Source of the DNA: a virus
DNA length: 58,252 nt
Direction: 5' to 3' (one strand)
Virus record (IMG/VR): IMGVR_UViG_3300044802_000092
Location: 1 to 58,252 of that record
The position numbers and the translations under genes are program-made. Positions 50,118-56,943 of the stretch are shown here, one piece after another. The stretch's first letter is position 1. Every line of letters starts with the position of its first letter. Under the pieces are notes generated by a model. The model had not been told where the DNA came from. It saw only the letters and a list, made by a program, of their open reading frames with translations, and ran no database searches.

Positions 50118-51527
50118 ATGGCCGACTGGCAGAAGTGGAACCTGAGACACCGAAAGTACGGCCCGCTTCCGTGGGCCGTACAAGCCGAAGCCATGCGGCA
50201 AGCCAACGGCCGGAAAAAATATGGGTTCTGGCTGGAACAGGGCCTAGGGAAAACCCCCCTCGCTCTCAACGAATGGATAAACTCTGGGGTGGACACCCTG
50301 GTGGTGGTCGCCCCTCAATCCTTCAAGATTGACTGGACACAGGCGCCCGCCGAGTGGGGGTTGGAAGGTGTACATACCGGGTATTGGCCGAAGCACCCAT
50401 TACCGAAGCCGGGCCAGCGCAGCGTCTATGCTATCAACTATGAGGCTATCCGATCCAGCGGATTTGAGGCGATATCCGCGCTGATGTCCCGGCAATCCTG
50501 TTTCCTGGTGTTCGACGAAACGAGCAGTATTTCCAATTTCCTATCTCAAACTTCCAATGCAGCTATCCGGCTGGCTCAATATGCGAAGTTCGTGAGGGGG
50601 TTGAACGGGACGCCGATTACCCGCAATGCCTCAGACTTATGGGCACAGCTGCGTGTTCTGGGGGCGCTGAATGGGTATAACGCCTATGCGTTTAAGACCA
50701 AATATTGTAAAATGGGCGGATTCATGGGGCGCCAGGTAGTCGGCATTCAATATGAAGACCAACTATCCGAAATAGTCAATAAGTACGCATTTAGGGCACT
50801 TAAAACCGACTGGCGGGCCGACCTTCCCCTTCAAATATTCCACGCCCCTGTAATGATTGAAATGACTAAACATCAAAAACAGTTATATAACCGAATGTTG
50901 GAGGAGTTTGGAATTGAGGTAAACGGCCGTGAAATCAGTGTTAGTCTAATCCTAAACCGGGCGGCGAAACTTCAGCAGCTGGCTTCGGGAATTATTACAG
51001 ACGGCAGTGTTACCGAGGTTGTCGTCCCATACAAACAAAACCCGAAAATCCATGCGGTGCGGACCATCCACGATTCTGGTCCTAATAAAACCCTTGTCAC
51101 ATATACCTATCGGGAGTCTGGGAGCCAGCTTTTTGCTGCGGCAACGGAATGGGGCTTAAACCCTGCGTGGTTTAAGGGGGGACTAACCAGCGAAGAACAG
51201 TCCAAAGAGAAGCGCCGGTTCAATGAAGACCCCGAGTGCCGGATGTTAATCGGGCAACAGTCAGCGTGCTGCATGGGTCACACACTGTTGGGTGGTGAGG
51301 GGGATGACCGCTGTTGCCGCACGATTTTCTATGAAAACAGCTATAGCCTGCGTGACCGGCTCCAAATGCAGGATAGAATACATCGGGGCGAGGCGGACTT
51401 GCCCTGCAGCTACTTCGACCTTTGCGCCGCACCCATCGATTTGATCCCGATATCGGCACTGAGGGCGAAGAAACAGGTAGCTGATCTTGTCGATGAAATG
51501 GTAGTAGCTTTACAACAGCGCGTATGA
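50118..51527 (+). CDS. SNF2-type helicase (469 aa)
   Basis: Motif I FWLEQGLGKTPLALN, motif II LVFDETSSISN, motif III LNGTPITRNASDLW, and C-terminal GLTSEEQSKEKRRFNEDPEC, FYENSYSLRDRLQMQDRIHR (motif VI, QxxxRxxR). The family remodels DNA-protein complexes. ATG 50118 directly after the RNR stop is preferred; an in-frame ATG at 50097 overlaps it. Common in phage replication modules. Confidence 0.8.
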   Translation: MADWQKWNLRHRKYGPLPWAVQAEAMRQANGRKKYGFWLEQGLGKTPLALNEWINSGVDTLVVVAPQSFKIDWTQAPAEWGLEGVHTGYWPKHPLPKPGQRSVYAINYEAIRSSGFEAISALMSRQSCFLVFDETSSISNFLSQTSNAAIRLAQYAKFVRGLNGTPITRNASDLWAQLRVLGALNGYNAYAFKTKYCKMGGFMGRQVVGIQYEDQLSEIVNKYAFRALKTDWRADLPLQIFHAPVMIEMTKHQKQLYNRMLEEFGIEVNGREISVSLILNRAAKLQQLASGIITDGSVTEVVVPYKQNPKIHAVRTIHDSGPNKTLVTYTYRESGSQLFAAATEWGLNPAWFKGGLTSEEQSKEKRRFNEDPECRMLIGQQSACCMGHTLLGGEGDDRCCRTIFYENSYSLRDRLQMQDRIHRGEADLPCSYFDLCAAPIDLIPISALRAKKQVADLVDEMVVALQQRV

Positions 51528-51541
51528 AAGAGGGGAAACCG

Positions 51542-52102
51542 ATGACAGATTTTATTGACAGTGAAGGGACAGTAAGGACATACCCAGTCCCGGCCCGTAA
51601 TTATCTCAAGTTTGACGAGGCTCTAGAAATACTTCGTATTGCCGCGTTGAAAAGGGACAACGAACTGCAAAGTCTTAAACAGCCTTACACCGAAGTAGCA
51701 AAATATCTGGAGGAGCAGAATTTCCCACATGAAGTGCGGTTGTCAATATCTCCTAAACGCATTTATGCCGTAATAACAGGCATGCCTTCGGATGTTATGG
51801 GTTTCTACGAAGGCCTAGCTACAGGGTTGGGTAGAAGGTTACTAGAAAAAGCCATACATAGAGACGGGGTGCCTAGCGTGGCGCGGGGGGGTTACTCCGA
51901 GTCACTGAGCTGGACATGGGAGAGGTGTGGGGCGAATTCACATACAACGATAGGTCTAATTGTTACTTTTCCAAGAAATGGTATATCCGACGCCTTAATG
52001 TTGCCCGTGCCCCGAGTACATACAGACTATGAGTATAAGTTCATGTTGCGAGAGCAATATAACACCCTGACAGACAAAGACGAAGGGGGCGTGACAGCCT
52101 GA
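51542..52102 (+). CDS. Hypothetical protein (186 aa)
   Basis: Start ATG 51542 has GAGGGG upstream (51524 is another possible start). MTDFIDSEGTVRTYPVPARN leads into a helix, then a central YAVITGMPSDVMGFYEGLAT segment. No family recognised. No HD motif was found, so it is not an obvious DatZ. It ends two bases before the next promoter. Confidence 0.5.
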   Translation: MTDFIDSEGTVRTYPVPARNYLKFDEALEILRIAALKRDNELQSLKQPYTEVAKYLEEQNFPHEVRLSISPKRIYAVITGMPSDVMGFYEGLATGLGRRLLEKAIHRDGVPSVARGGYSESLSWTWERCGANSHTTIGLIVTFPRNGISDALMLPVPRVHTDYEYKFMLREQYNTLTDKDEGGVTA

Positions 52103-52103
52103 C

Positions 52104-52132
52104 TTGACAAGTGCCTTCGCCTGTGCTAAGGT
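52104..52132 (+). promoter_or_regulatory. Promoter (TTGACA / TAAGGT)
   Basis: TTGACA (52104-52109), 17-nt spacer ending TGTGC, TAAGGT (52127-52132). Drives the 84-aa gene and the UvrD-like helicase. Confidence 0.75.
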
Positions 52133-52169
52133 GGGCTACAGATCAGCGTGCGACCAAAGGAGAATTACC

Positions 52170-52424
52170 ATGCTGAAGACCTTGATAGACTGGGGCCGGA
52201 CATGGTTTGACCGGTCATACACCCACACCGAAGAAGAACATCTAGTGGAGTTATGGCTAGGGCGGGGGTGGATAATTGCGGGCGTTTACTCCTCTATCCT
52301 TGAGGCAACGGCGGCGTTTAAGCGGCTGGCGGCGAAAAATCCTGGGGACAGACTTAGAATAAGCAGCACCAAAGTGGTATACCGGGTGCTGCATGTGGAA
52401 AAACATGAATATAGGATGGCGTAA
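52170..52424 (+). CDS. Small hypothetical protein (84 aa)
   Basis: ATG 52170 has AAAGGAG 8-14 nt upstream. MLKTLIDWGRTWFDRSYTHT then GWIIAGVYSSILEATAAFKR and a C-terminal VVYRVLHVEKHEYR; alpha/beta, no family recognised. An in-frame ATG at 52104 lies in the promoter. Overlaps the helicase ATG. Confidence 0.55.
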   Translation: MLKTLIDWGRTWFDRSYTHTEEEHLVELWLGRGWIIAGVYSSILEATAAFKRLAAKNPGDRLRISSTKVVYRVLHVEKHEYRMA

Positions 52425-53962
52425 TGTCACGGCCCGTGTGGAGTCCCCAGCAGCTAGCAATCTTTGACTGGGTAAAGAAAGGTAGGGGCAACGCCTTTGT
52501 GGAGGCGGTGGCGGGGGCGGGAAAGACCACCACGTTGGTAGAGGTGTGTGCGTTGTTGCAAGGGCAAAGCGCGGCTTTTGCGGCGTTCAACAAAAACATT
52601 GCTGACGAAATCGGTGAACGCGTGCGGGCGCGGGGATGTTCAAGGGTGTTCACTGGCACTTTTCATAAGTTTGGGTTGGCCATTTGGCGCGGCACCTATC
52701 CGAAAGTCCAAGCCGGACCGGAAGCGGCCAAAGAAAAATCAAAGCTAGTCAACACCAAACTAAACACCCCCAAAAATCTTGTGTCCGTACTTGACAACCT
52801 AGTGGGCCAGGCCAAGCAGCGCGGCATAGGGACTCCGGGGCTGCCAATTGAGGATGCCGCATTGTGGCTGGCCATAATCGAGCATTTCGGGATAGATGAG
52901 GACCTTCCCGCATCTGTAAACGTAGACACCGTAATAGAAAGGGCCATGGCCGCCCTCAGACTGCACGTTGAAATGAAAGAATTGTTAGATTTCAACGATA
53001 TGGTATATATGCCCGTGCATGACGATATGCGGGGATTTCAAAACGATTGGCTGATGGTCGACGAGTGTCAAGACCTTAACGGATCGCGGCGCATGCTAGC
53101 TCGTCAGATGTTGCGTCCGGGGGGCCGGGCGATATTCGTTGGAGATAGATTTCAGGCGATTTTTGGGTTCAACGGAGCCGACGCCGACGCGGTCAACCAG
53201 CTTACTGCAGATTTTAATTGCGCCCGGCTGCCTCTCACCATTACTTACCGCTGCCCGAAAAAGGTCGTGGAGCAGGCCCAGGCGTACGTCCCTCACATTG
53301 AGGCCGCCAAATCCGCCCCTGAGGGAAAGGTGTCAGTTATCTCTCAGGCTGAACTATATAAGACTCAATTCGTCCCTGGGGAAGACGCCGTTCTTTGCCG
53401 CAATACGCGGCCCCTGGTGCGATTGGCTTATATTCTCATCGGGCGAGGGGTGCCCGCTTATGTTGAGGGAAGGGACATTGGTAAAGGTCTGCTAAAACTT
53501 GTCGCTAGGTTCGACCAGCCCTCATCCCTCAACGCAATGCTGGTCCGTCTAAGTGCATATTTAAGCCAGGAAACGGTAAAATTGCGGGCCGCAAATAAAG
53601 AAATGCAGGCCGCAGCGTTGGAAGACCGCGTGGAAACCCTTGAGGCAATCGCAGAAGAGTGTACCACAGTCGGGGGCCTCAAGGATCGCATTACCTCTTT
53701 GTTTGAGGATGGAGACCGGGCTTTGGGCCAGCGGCCGGTGCTTTCGACCGTACACAAGGCAAAGGGCCGCGAATGGTCGCGGGTGTTCGTGTTAGGTTAC
53801 GATCTATATATGCCGAGTTGTTACGCAACTAAAGACTGGGAAAAAGAGCAGGAAAACAACCTCGTATATGTAGCGTACACACGAGCTAAACGGGAACTGG
53901 TACTGGTAGAGGGGGAGAGGAAAAATGGTCACGGGGAAAATCTACGGAAAGTCAACCATTAA
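52424..53962 (+). CDS. UvrD/Rep-like superfamily 1 helicase (512 aa)
   Basis: Motif I VAGAGKTTTLVEV (about residues 30-42), motif II LMVDECQDLNG, motif III FVGDRFQAIFGFNGAD, motif IV TITYRCP, motif V STVHKAKGREWSRVFV and motif VI VYVAYTRAKREL are all present in order. It would unwind DNA in replication or recombination. Shares a 38-nt overlap with the next small gene. Confidence 0.85.
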   Translation: MSRPVWSPQQLAIFDWVKKGRGNAFVEAVAGAGKTTTLVEVCALLQGQSAAFAAFNKNIADEIGERVRARGCSRVFTGTFHKFGLAIWRGTYPKVQAGPEAAKEKSKLVNTKLNTPKNLVSVLDNLVGQAKQRGIGTPGLPIEDAALWLAIIEHFGIDEDLPASVNVDTVIERAMAALRLHVEMKELLDFNDMVYMPVHDDMRGFQNDWLMVDECQDLNGSRRMLARQMLRPGGRAIFVGDRFQAIFGFNGADADAVNQLTADFNCARLPLTITYRCPKKVVEQAQAYVPHIEAAKSAPEGKVSVISQAELYKTQFVPGEDAVLCRNTRPLVRLAYILIGRGVPAYVEGRDIGKGLLKLVARFDQPSSLNAMLVRLSAYLSQETVKLRAANKEMQAAALEDRVETLEAIAEECTTVGGLKDRITSLFEDGDRALGQRPVLSTVHKAKGREWSRVFVLGYDLYMPSCYATKDWEKEQENNLVYVAYTRAKRELVLVEGERKNGHGENLRKVNH

Positions 53963-54140
53963 ATTGGTGCAGCGATGGAGGCGAAACGACGAAATATACG
54001 GTGAGTATCTGAGGGGCCGCACCCATAGGCAGTTGGCGGCGAAGTTTCGACTTTCGCGAAGCCGCATCGTCCAAATCATACAGGGGGAAGAATTAAATGG
54101 AAGAGGCACCCAAACTGAGCCTGGACGGGTACCTGACTGA
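53925..54140 (+). CDS. Small helix-turn-helix protein (71 aa)
   Basis: Residues 31-53 (GRTHRQLAAKFRLSRSRIVQ) form a helix-turn-helix like sigma region 4 or a resolvase-type domain. Strong ribosome site AGAGGAAAA. A small regulator or DNA-binding accessory is likely; target unknown. Overlaps both neighbours. Confidence 0.6.
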   Translation: MVTGKIYGKSTIKLVQRWRRNDEIYGEYLRGRTHRQLAAKFRLSRSRIVQIIQGEELNGRGTQTEPGRVPD

Positions 54141-54354
54141 AGCCGAGCTATATCACATTTTAAAGCGGCGGCTAAAACCCCGCGAGGTATATTTAGCCGC
54201 CCGTGAACTGGGAATCAGCAGCTGCGTGTTGCATAGGATGTACAAACGTCAAATGGGAATATCGGTACGGGTGGCATGGTGGCTTGGGTACCGGTGTTTT
54301 AGGCCCATACCCAAGTTGAAAATCTACGTGCCTGTGCCGAAGGACGAGCTATGA
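54097..54354 (+). CDS. Small helix-turn-helix protein (85 aa)
   Basis: LTEAELYHILKRRLKPREVY followed by AARELGISSCVLHRMYKRQM reads as a helix-turn-helix. The C-terminus has basic and Pro residues (FRPIPKLKIYVPVP). It may be a regulator of the cassette array that follows. Overlaps the previous gene by 44 nt and the next one as ATGA. No family recognised. Confidence 0.55.
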   Translation: MEEAPKLSLDGYLTEAELYHILKRRLKPREVYLAARELGISSCVLHRMYKRQMGISVRVAWWLGYRCFRPIPKLKIYVPVPKDEL

Positions 54355-54652
54355 CCTATGAGTGCTATTGTGATGGGGACCTCCCGGGTGTTTCCAAACC
54401 TACTGCACCTGCCGCCGATGTCTGGATCTGAGGAATTGGGCGAAAATTTCCGCGCCTTGTTTCTGTTGGGCCTACGGTGATCTGCATGACGCGGTACGGG
54501 AACTGGTGGCGCAGGTTGCGCCGGACGTGCCAGGGGTCGCGCAAGAATGGGAGGCACTAATGATGGAAATCCGAAGGGCTAAAAACGTACCCAAAGCAAT
54601 ATGCGACACCGTGTCACATCAAGCGGTGTTTCCGAACAAAGCAAATACTTGA
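54351..54652 (+). pseudogene. Zinc-binding phage protein, split by -1 frame change
   Basis: ATG 54351 (MTYECYCDGDLPG) begins like a common phage Cys-rich protein. This frame stops at 54429. From C_CCG_GGT (54383-54389) the -1 frame continues open as CFQTYCTCRRCLDLRNWAK and later PCFCWAYGDLHDAVREL, with the expected Cys pairs of the same family, to TGA 54650-54652. The family normally has about 40 more residues between the two halves, so a deletion likely brought them together out of frame. C_CCG_GGT also fits a slippery heptamer, so programmed frameshifting cannot be excluded. Confidence 0.6.
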
Positions 54653-54677
54653 CAAACCCGGTCAAGTATGATAAAAT
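54645..54677 (+). promoter_or_regulatory. Promoter with overlapping operator palindrome
   Basis: TTGACA (54649-54654), 17-nt spacer, TAAAAT (54672-54677), the best -10 in the window. The -35 is inside an exact inverted repeat ATACTTGAC (54645-54653) and GTCAAGTAT (54661-54669), 7-nt centre. A half copy ATACTTGAC occurs at the 26.4-kb promoter. This suggests repression by one regulator, perhaps a small helix-turn-helix protein encoded just upstream. Confidence 0.75.
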
Positions 54678-54781
54678 TAAAACATAGATAGGGCGGCGAG
54701 GGGAGCGGGGCAGGAGCCCACAAACCAGACCGGGAAGCCCAGGGTGAAACAGTCGAGCTGACCTCACCAGAAAACAACCAA

Positions 54782-54828
54782 TGTCGTGGGATGGGCGTCC
54801 CACCTGATGAGCCGAAAACGGCGAAACA
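54782..54828 (+). ncRNA. Hammerhead ribozyme, type III
   Basis: Order: stem III TGT (54782-84) and cleavage triplet GTC (cut after 54785), stem I GTGGGA/TCCCAC (54786-91/54798-803) with loop TGGGCG, core CTGATGA (54804-10), stem II GCCG-AAAA-CGGC (54811-22), core GAAA (54823-26), then ACA pairing back to TGT. All conserved core residues are present. Short 3-bp stem III is usual for this type. It lies in the leader between promoter and the 62-aa gene, 68 nt before its start, so cleavage would remove the 5' leader. Confidence 0.85.
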
Positions 54829-54852
54829 AACTGTCAAACATAGGAAACTAAC

Positions 54853-55041
54853 ATGACTAACTACATCGTCACAATGCGCTTCCAGTTCCCCGCGTGGGAC
54901 GAAAAAGACGGTATCGAATTCGAGGTGTCGGCTGCCAATAAGCGTGAGGCTAATGCAAAAGGCCGCCGCCAAGCGAAAGATGCCGGCCATGCGAGAGCAA
55001 ACCGCGGCCTCTACTGGTTCAAAGCAACTGAGGCGCGCTAA
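54853..55041 (+). CDS. Small protein of the array (62 aa)
   Basis: MTNYIVTMRFQFPAWDEKDG then IEFEVSAANKREANAKGRRQ and a basic C-terminus. It has a beta start and basic helix, similar to short phage proteins of unknown role. AGGAAA precedes its ATG; a conserved AAACTGTCAAACATAGG leader is between the ribozyme and the ATG. Its last 17 codons are inside the first of three 75-bp repeats, so the 3' end is duplicated downstream. Confidence 0.6.
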   Translation: MTNYIVTMRFQFPAWDEKDGIEFEVSAANKREANAKGRRQAKDAGHARANRGLYWFKATEAR

Positions 55042-55213
55042 GCGCCTCACCCCAAGAAAGGCAATGCGAGAGCAAACCGCGGCCTCTACTGGTTCAAAGC
55101 AACTGAGGCGCGCTAAGCGCCTCACCCCAAGAAAGGCAATGCGAGAGCAAACCGCGGCCTCTACTGGTTCAAAGCAACCGAGGCGCGCTAAGCGCCTCAC
55201 CCCAAGAAAGGCA
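54989..55213 (+). repeat. Three perfect 75-bp tandem repeats
   Basis: Copies 54989-55063, 55064-55138 and 55139-55213; the first two match exactly and the third differs by at least one base (T to C at the arm). Each holds the stop region of the 62-aa gene and the hairpin TGAGGCGC-gctaa-GCGCCTCA, which is weakened by one base in the third. Arose by duplication of the gene's 3' end. Could serve as terminator/stabiliser array. Confidence 0.9.
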
Positions 55214-55254
55214 ATGCGAATGTACAAATGGATTGGATCTCACCGAAAAACACT

Positions 55255-55300
55255 GTAGTAGGATGTATGTCCTACCTGATGAGCTGAAAATAGAAAGTAA
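55255..55300 (+). ncRNA. Degenerate second hammerhead
   Basis: Stem I GTAGGA/TCCTAC (55258-63/55270-75), core CTGATGA (55276-82) and triplet GTA (55255-57) are kept, with stem I changed by a compensatory pair (G-C to A-T) relative to the first copy. Stem II is disrupted (GCTGAAAATAG) and a CG before AAA appears deleted; stem III cannot form. So it is probably inactive. Followed by the same AAACTGTCAAA leader and the next gene. Confidence 0.65.
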
Positions 55301-55320
55301 ACTGTCAAAAGGAACTGAAC

Positions 55321-55692
55321 GTGAAAAAGTGCCTCACCCAAACAACTGCCGATACGGCTCCCGTCCACCTGGCGATTTGGTACTTCGAGCGCGGCGTCAA
55401 GATCTATAAAATTTCGCCCTGCGTGTGTGGCGACCTTTCCGGCGTGCGCGGCGATCTTACCGGCGTGAGCGGCTATCTTTCCGGCGTGCGCGGCGACCTT
55501 ACCGGCGTGCGCGGCGACCTTACCGGCGTGTATGGCGATCTTACCGGCGTGAGCGGCGACCTTACCGGCGTGTATGGCGATCTTACCGGCGTGAGCGGCT
55601 ATCTTTCCGGCGTGCGCGGCGATTTGGATGACGCCGAAATAACCAACGCCGATCGCGAACTTGGTGTTAACATTGCTGACCTAATTCAGTAA
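55321..55692 (+). CDS. Heptad-repeat protein (123 aa)
   Basis: GTG start, AGGAA upstream. Residues 37-101 are nine units of RGDLTGV/SGYLSGV, seven residues each, encoded by a 21-bp DNA repeat. This x-G-D-(L/V)-x-G-(V/L) heptad is common in phages and probably builds a beta-solenoid like pentapeptide repeats. Ends with an acidic helix. Unknown function; possibly DNA-mimic or protein-interaction. Confidence 0.7.
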   Translation: MKKCLTQTTADTAPVHLAIWYFERGVKIYKISPCVCGDLSGVRGDLTGVSGYLSGVRGDLTGVRGDLTGVYGDLTGVSGDLTGVYGDLTGVSGYLSGVRGDLDDAEITNADRELGVNIADLIQ

Positions 55693-55699
55693 TAAATTT

Positions 55700-55736
55700 G
55701 AGGGGCTTCGGCCCCTCATTAGTCCATTTTTAGGAC
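55700..55736 (+). terminator. Cassette boundary 1: hairpin GAGGGGC-TTCG-GCCCCTC
   Basis: Perfect 7-bp stem with a UUCG loop (55700-55717) then ATTAGTCCATTTTTAGGAC, a second small hairpin GTCC (55722-25)/GGAC (55733-36) with a U-rich loop. This ends the heptad-repeat gene and begins the leader of the next. Confidence 0.8.
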
Positions 55737-55761
55737 AAACCGTTAAACATAGGAGAATAAC

Positions 55762-56043
55762 ATGACTAAGACTATCGTTACTGCGGTTATCGTCACTGAA
55801 GACAGCACTGTTGGCTTCTCCACCTGCGTTGCGGAAGACGGATCGCTGGAATAGGTAATCGACGGTGCAATTGAAACGGCCATTGAGCAATACGAAGAGG
55901 GAACGAATTGCTCCGTTCCCTCCTTGCATCGGGTGATTGTTCACGTCGATACGGTACCCCCGTTAAAGCACCGTATCACTAGTGTCCACCATGTTTTACC
56001 TGAGCAGGACAACGACGAAGTAATTACAACGACCTTGTCATAG
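55762..56043 (+). pseudogene. Cassette gene interrupted by amber codon (94 codons)
   Basis: ATG 55762 with AGGAG upstream. Reading frame runs to TAG 55852-55854 (after MTKTIVTAVIVTEDSTVGF... GSLE) and then stays open as VIDGAIETAIEQYEEG to TAG 56041-56043, a length of 93 sense codons. A W codon TGG mutated to TAG is the simplest explanation. TAG is used as a normal stop elsewhere here, so read-through is not assumed. Both halves look like one small acidic protein. Confidence 0.65.
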
Positions 56044-56050
56044 CACATTA

Positions 56051-56104
56051 GGGGATTCGGGGCAAATCCCGAATCCCCCCCTTAGTCCCTTTGTAAAAAT
56101 GGAC
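56051..56104 (+). terminator. Cassette boundary 2
   Basis: GGGGATTCGGG (56051-56061) pairs with CCCGAATCCCC (56068-56078), 11 bp, followed by the GTCC (56085-88)/GGAC (56101-04) pair with a longer loop containing U and A runs. Confidence 0.8.
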
Positions 56105-56129
56105 ATTTAGTAAAACATAGGGGAATAAC

Positions 56130-56381
56130 ATGCGGAAGTACCTAACCCTCAACGTTCAGCTTACGGCTTCGGTTAATGATTCGGTCACCAGTCTGGATGC
56201 TGTCAACGCGTTCGTTAATTGGCTCAAATACTCGCTTGTTCAGGGTCAACCGCTGTCCCGGGACGACCGCATTGATCTTATATTCGAGAAGCTGGGTCAG
56301 ATTAAGCTGGAGGACCTGACATTTTATCCTTGGCCCGAAGCCTCGCTCCCGCCTAAACCGGAAGATCTCACCGGAGTCTAA
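56130..56381 (+). CDS. Small cassette protein (83 aa)
   Basis: MRKYLTLNVQLTASVNDSVT then FVNWLKYSLVQGQPLSRDDR and a Pro-rich C-terminus. The GQPL element recurs in the 64-aa cassette gene at 56944, suggesting a distant paralogue. ATG has AGGGGAATAAC upstream. No family recognised. Confidence 0.6.
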   Translation: MRKYLTLNVQLTASVNDSVTSLDAVNAFVNWLKYSLVQGQPLSRDDRIDLIFEKLGQIKLEDLTFYPWPEASLPPKPEDLTGV

Positions 56382-56391
56382 ATATTGCAAG

Positions 56392-56434
56392 GGAGGATGG
56401 GTCGCCCCATCCTCCTGTTAGTCCCTTTTCGGAC
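56392..56434 (+). terminator. Cassette boundary 3
   Basis: GGAGGATGGG (56392-56401) pairs with CCCATCCTCC (56406-56415), 10 bp, loop TCGC, followed by GTCC (56421-24)/GGAC (56431-34) with loop CTTTTC. Confidence 0.85.
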
Positions 56435-56458
56435 AGACTGTCAACAAAGGAGAACGTG

Positions 56459-56620
56459 ATGTTCAGATGTTGCGTAGCCACGTTACTAATACTGGTTTTC
56501 ACGCTTTCGGCCCGGGCCAACTATGGCAGCCGGTGCGGATACTGGCGGGCCACTTCTTCGCAGGTGTGGCACCCGCTGTGTGGGGGAAAACCGGTCTGGT
56601 CTCCCGCAGGTCTCAAATAA
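56459..56620 (+). CDS. Tiny secreted Cys-containing protein (53 aa)
   Basis: MFRCCVATLLILVFTLSARA is a signal peptide with likely cleavage before NYGSRC. The mature part is only about 33 residues with two cysteines and several Trp (GYWRATSSQVWHPLC). AAAGGAGAAC precedes the ATG. Too short for many gene finders. Likely exported to the periplasm; unknown target. Confidence 0.55.
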   Translation: MFRCCVATLLILVFTLSARANYGSRCGYWRATSSQVWHPLCGGKPVWSPAGLK

Positions 56621-56624
56621 ATTT

Positions 56625-56642
56625 GAGGGGCCGAAGCCCCTC
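56625..56642 (+). terminator. Cassette boundary 4: GAGGGGC-CGAA-GCCCCTC
   Basis: Perfect 7-bp stem with a 4-nt loop and short U-rich tail GTTTGCTT. This boundary lacks the GTCC/GGAC mini-hairpin. Confidence 0.75.
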
Positions 56643-56668
56643 GTTTGCTTAAACTAAAGGAGGTAATA

Positions 56669-56872
56669 ATGTTTAAGCTTGGTTGTGCAATATTGACACT
56701 AGGACTGCTATTGGGGGCGGCCCCAGCGGTGGCACAGTACCCGGACGTTTGTCCTAACCACTGTGCCCGTAAGTGCCTGCAGTGGGTGCAGACAGAGGCT
56801 TACGGCGCCCGGTGTGTGCGAGTTGCCTGTATCTGCTCGCCCCGCCCCTGGCGGCAGAATCCCCCATATTGA
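56669..56872 (+). CDS. Small secreted Cys-rich protein (67 aa)
   Basis: Start ATG 56669 with AAGGAGGT upstream. MFKLGCAILTLGLLLGAAPA VAQ is a signal peptide. Mature region has six cysteines in about 40 residues (DVCPNHCARKCL, ARCVRVACICS), suggesting disulphide bonds in the periplasm or outside. Next to another small secreted protein. No family recognised. Confidence 0.6.
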   Translation: MFKLGCAILTLGLLLGAAPAVAQYPDVCPNHCARKCLQWVQTEAYGARCVRVACICSPRPWRQNPPY

Positions 56873-56882
56873 GGTCTAATTT

Positions 56883-56921
56883 GAGGGGGTTTCGACCCCC
56901 TCGCTTGGTCCATTTTTGGAC
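56883..56921 (+). terminator. Cassette boundary 5: GAGGGGG-CCCCCTC
   Basis: GAGGGGG (56883-89) pairs with CCCCCTC (56896-902), loop TTTCGA, then GTCC (56908-11)/GGAC (56918-21) with six-base loop ATTTTT. Confidence 0.85.
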
Positions 56922-56943
56922 AAACTGTCAAAAGGAGATATCA

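Noticed and set aside
51542-52102. DatZ candidate
   Set aside because: No HD metal motif (His...His-Asp...Asp) could be found in the protein.
54619-55227. 202-aa minus-strand ORF
   Set aside because: Runs antisense through promoter, ribozyme and repeats; the apparent repeats come from the 75-bp DNA units.
54944-55258. 104-aa plus-strand ORF with three 25-residue repeats
   Set aside because: It is the 75-bp repeat read in another frame; its length follows from the repeat being divisible by three, and it has no ribosome site.
55852-55854. Amber recoding as a genome-wide feature
   Set aside because: TAG ends several good genes here, for example those ending at 38265, 40268 and 43817, so TAG is a normal stop.
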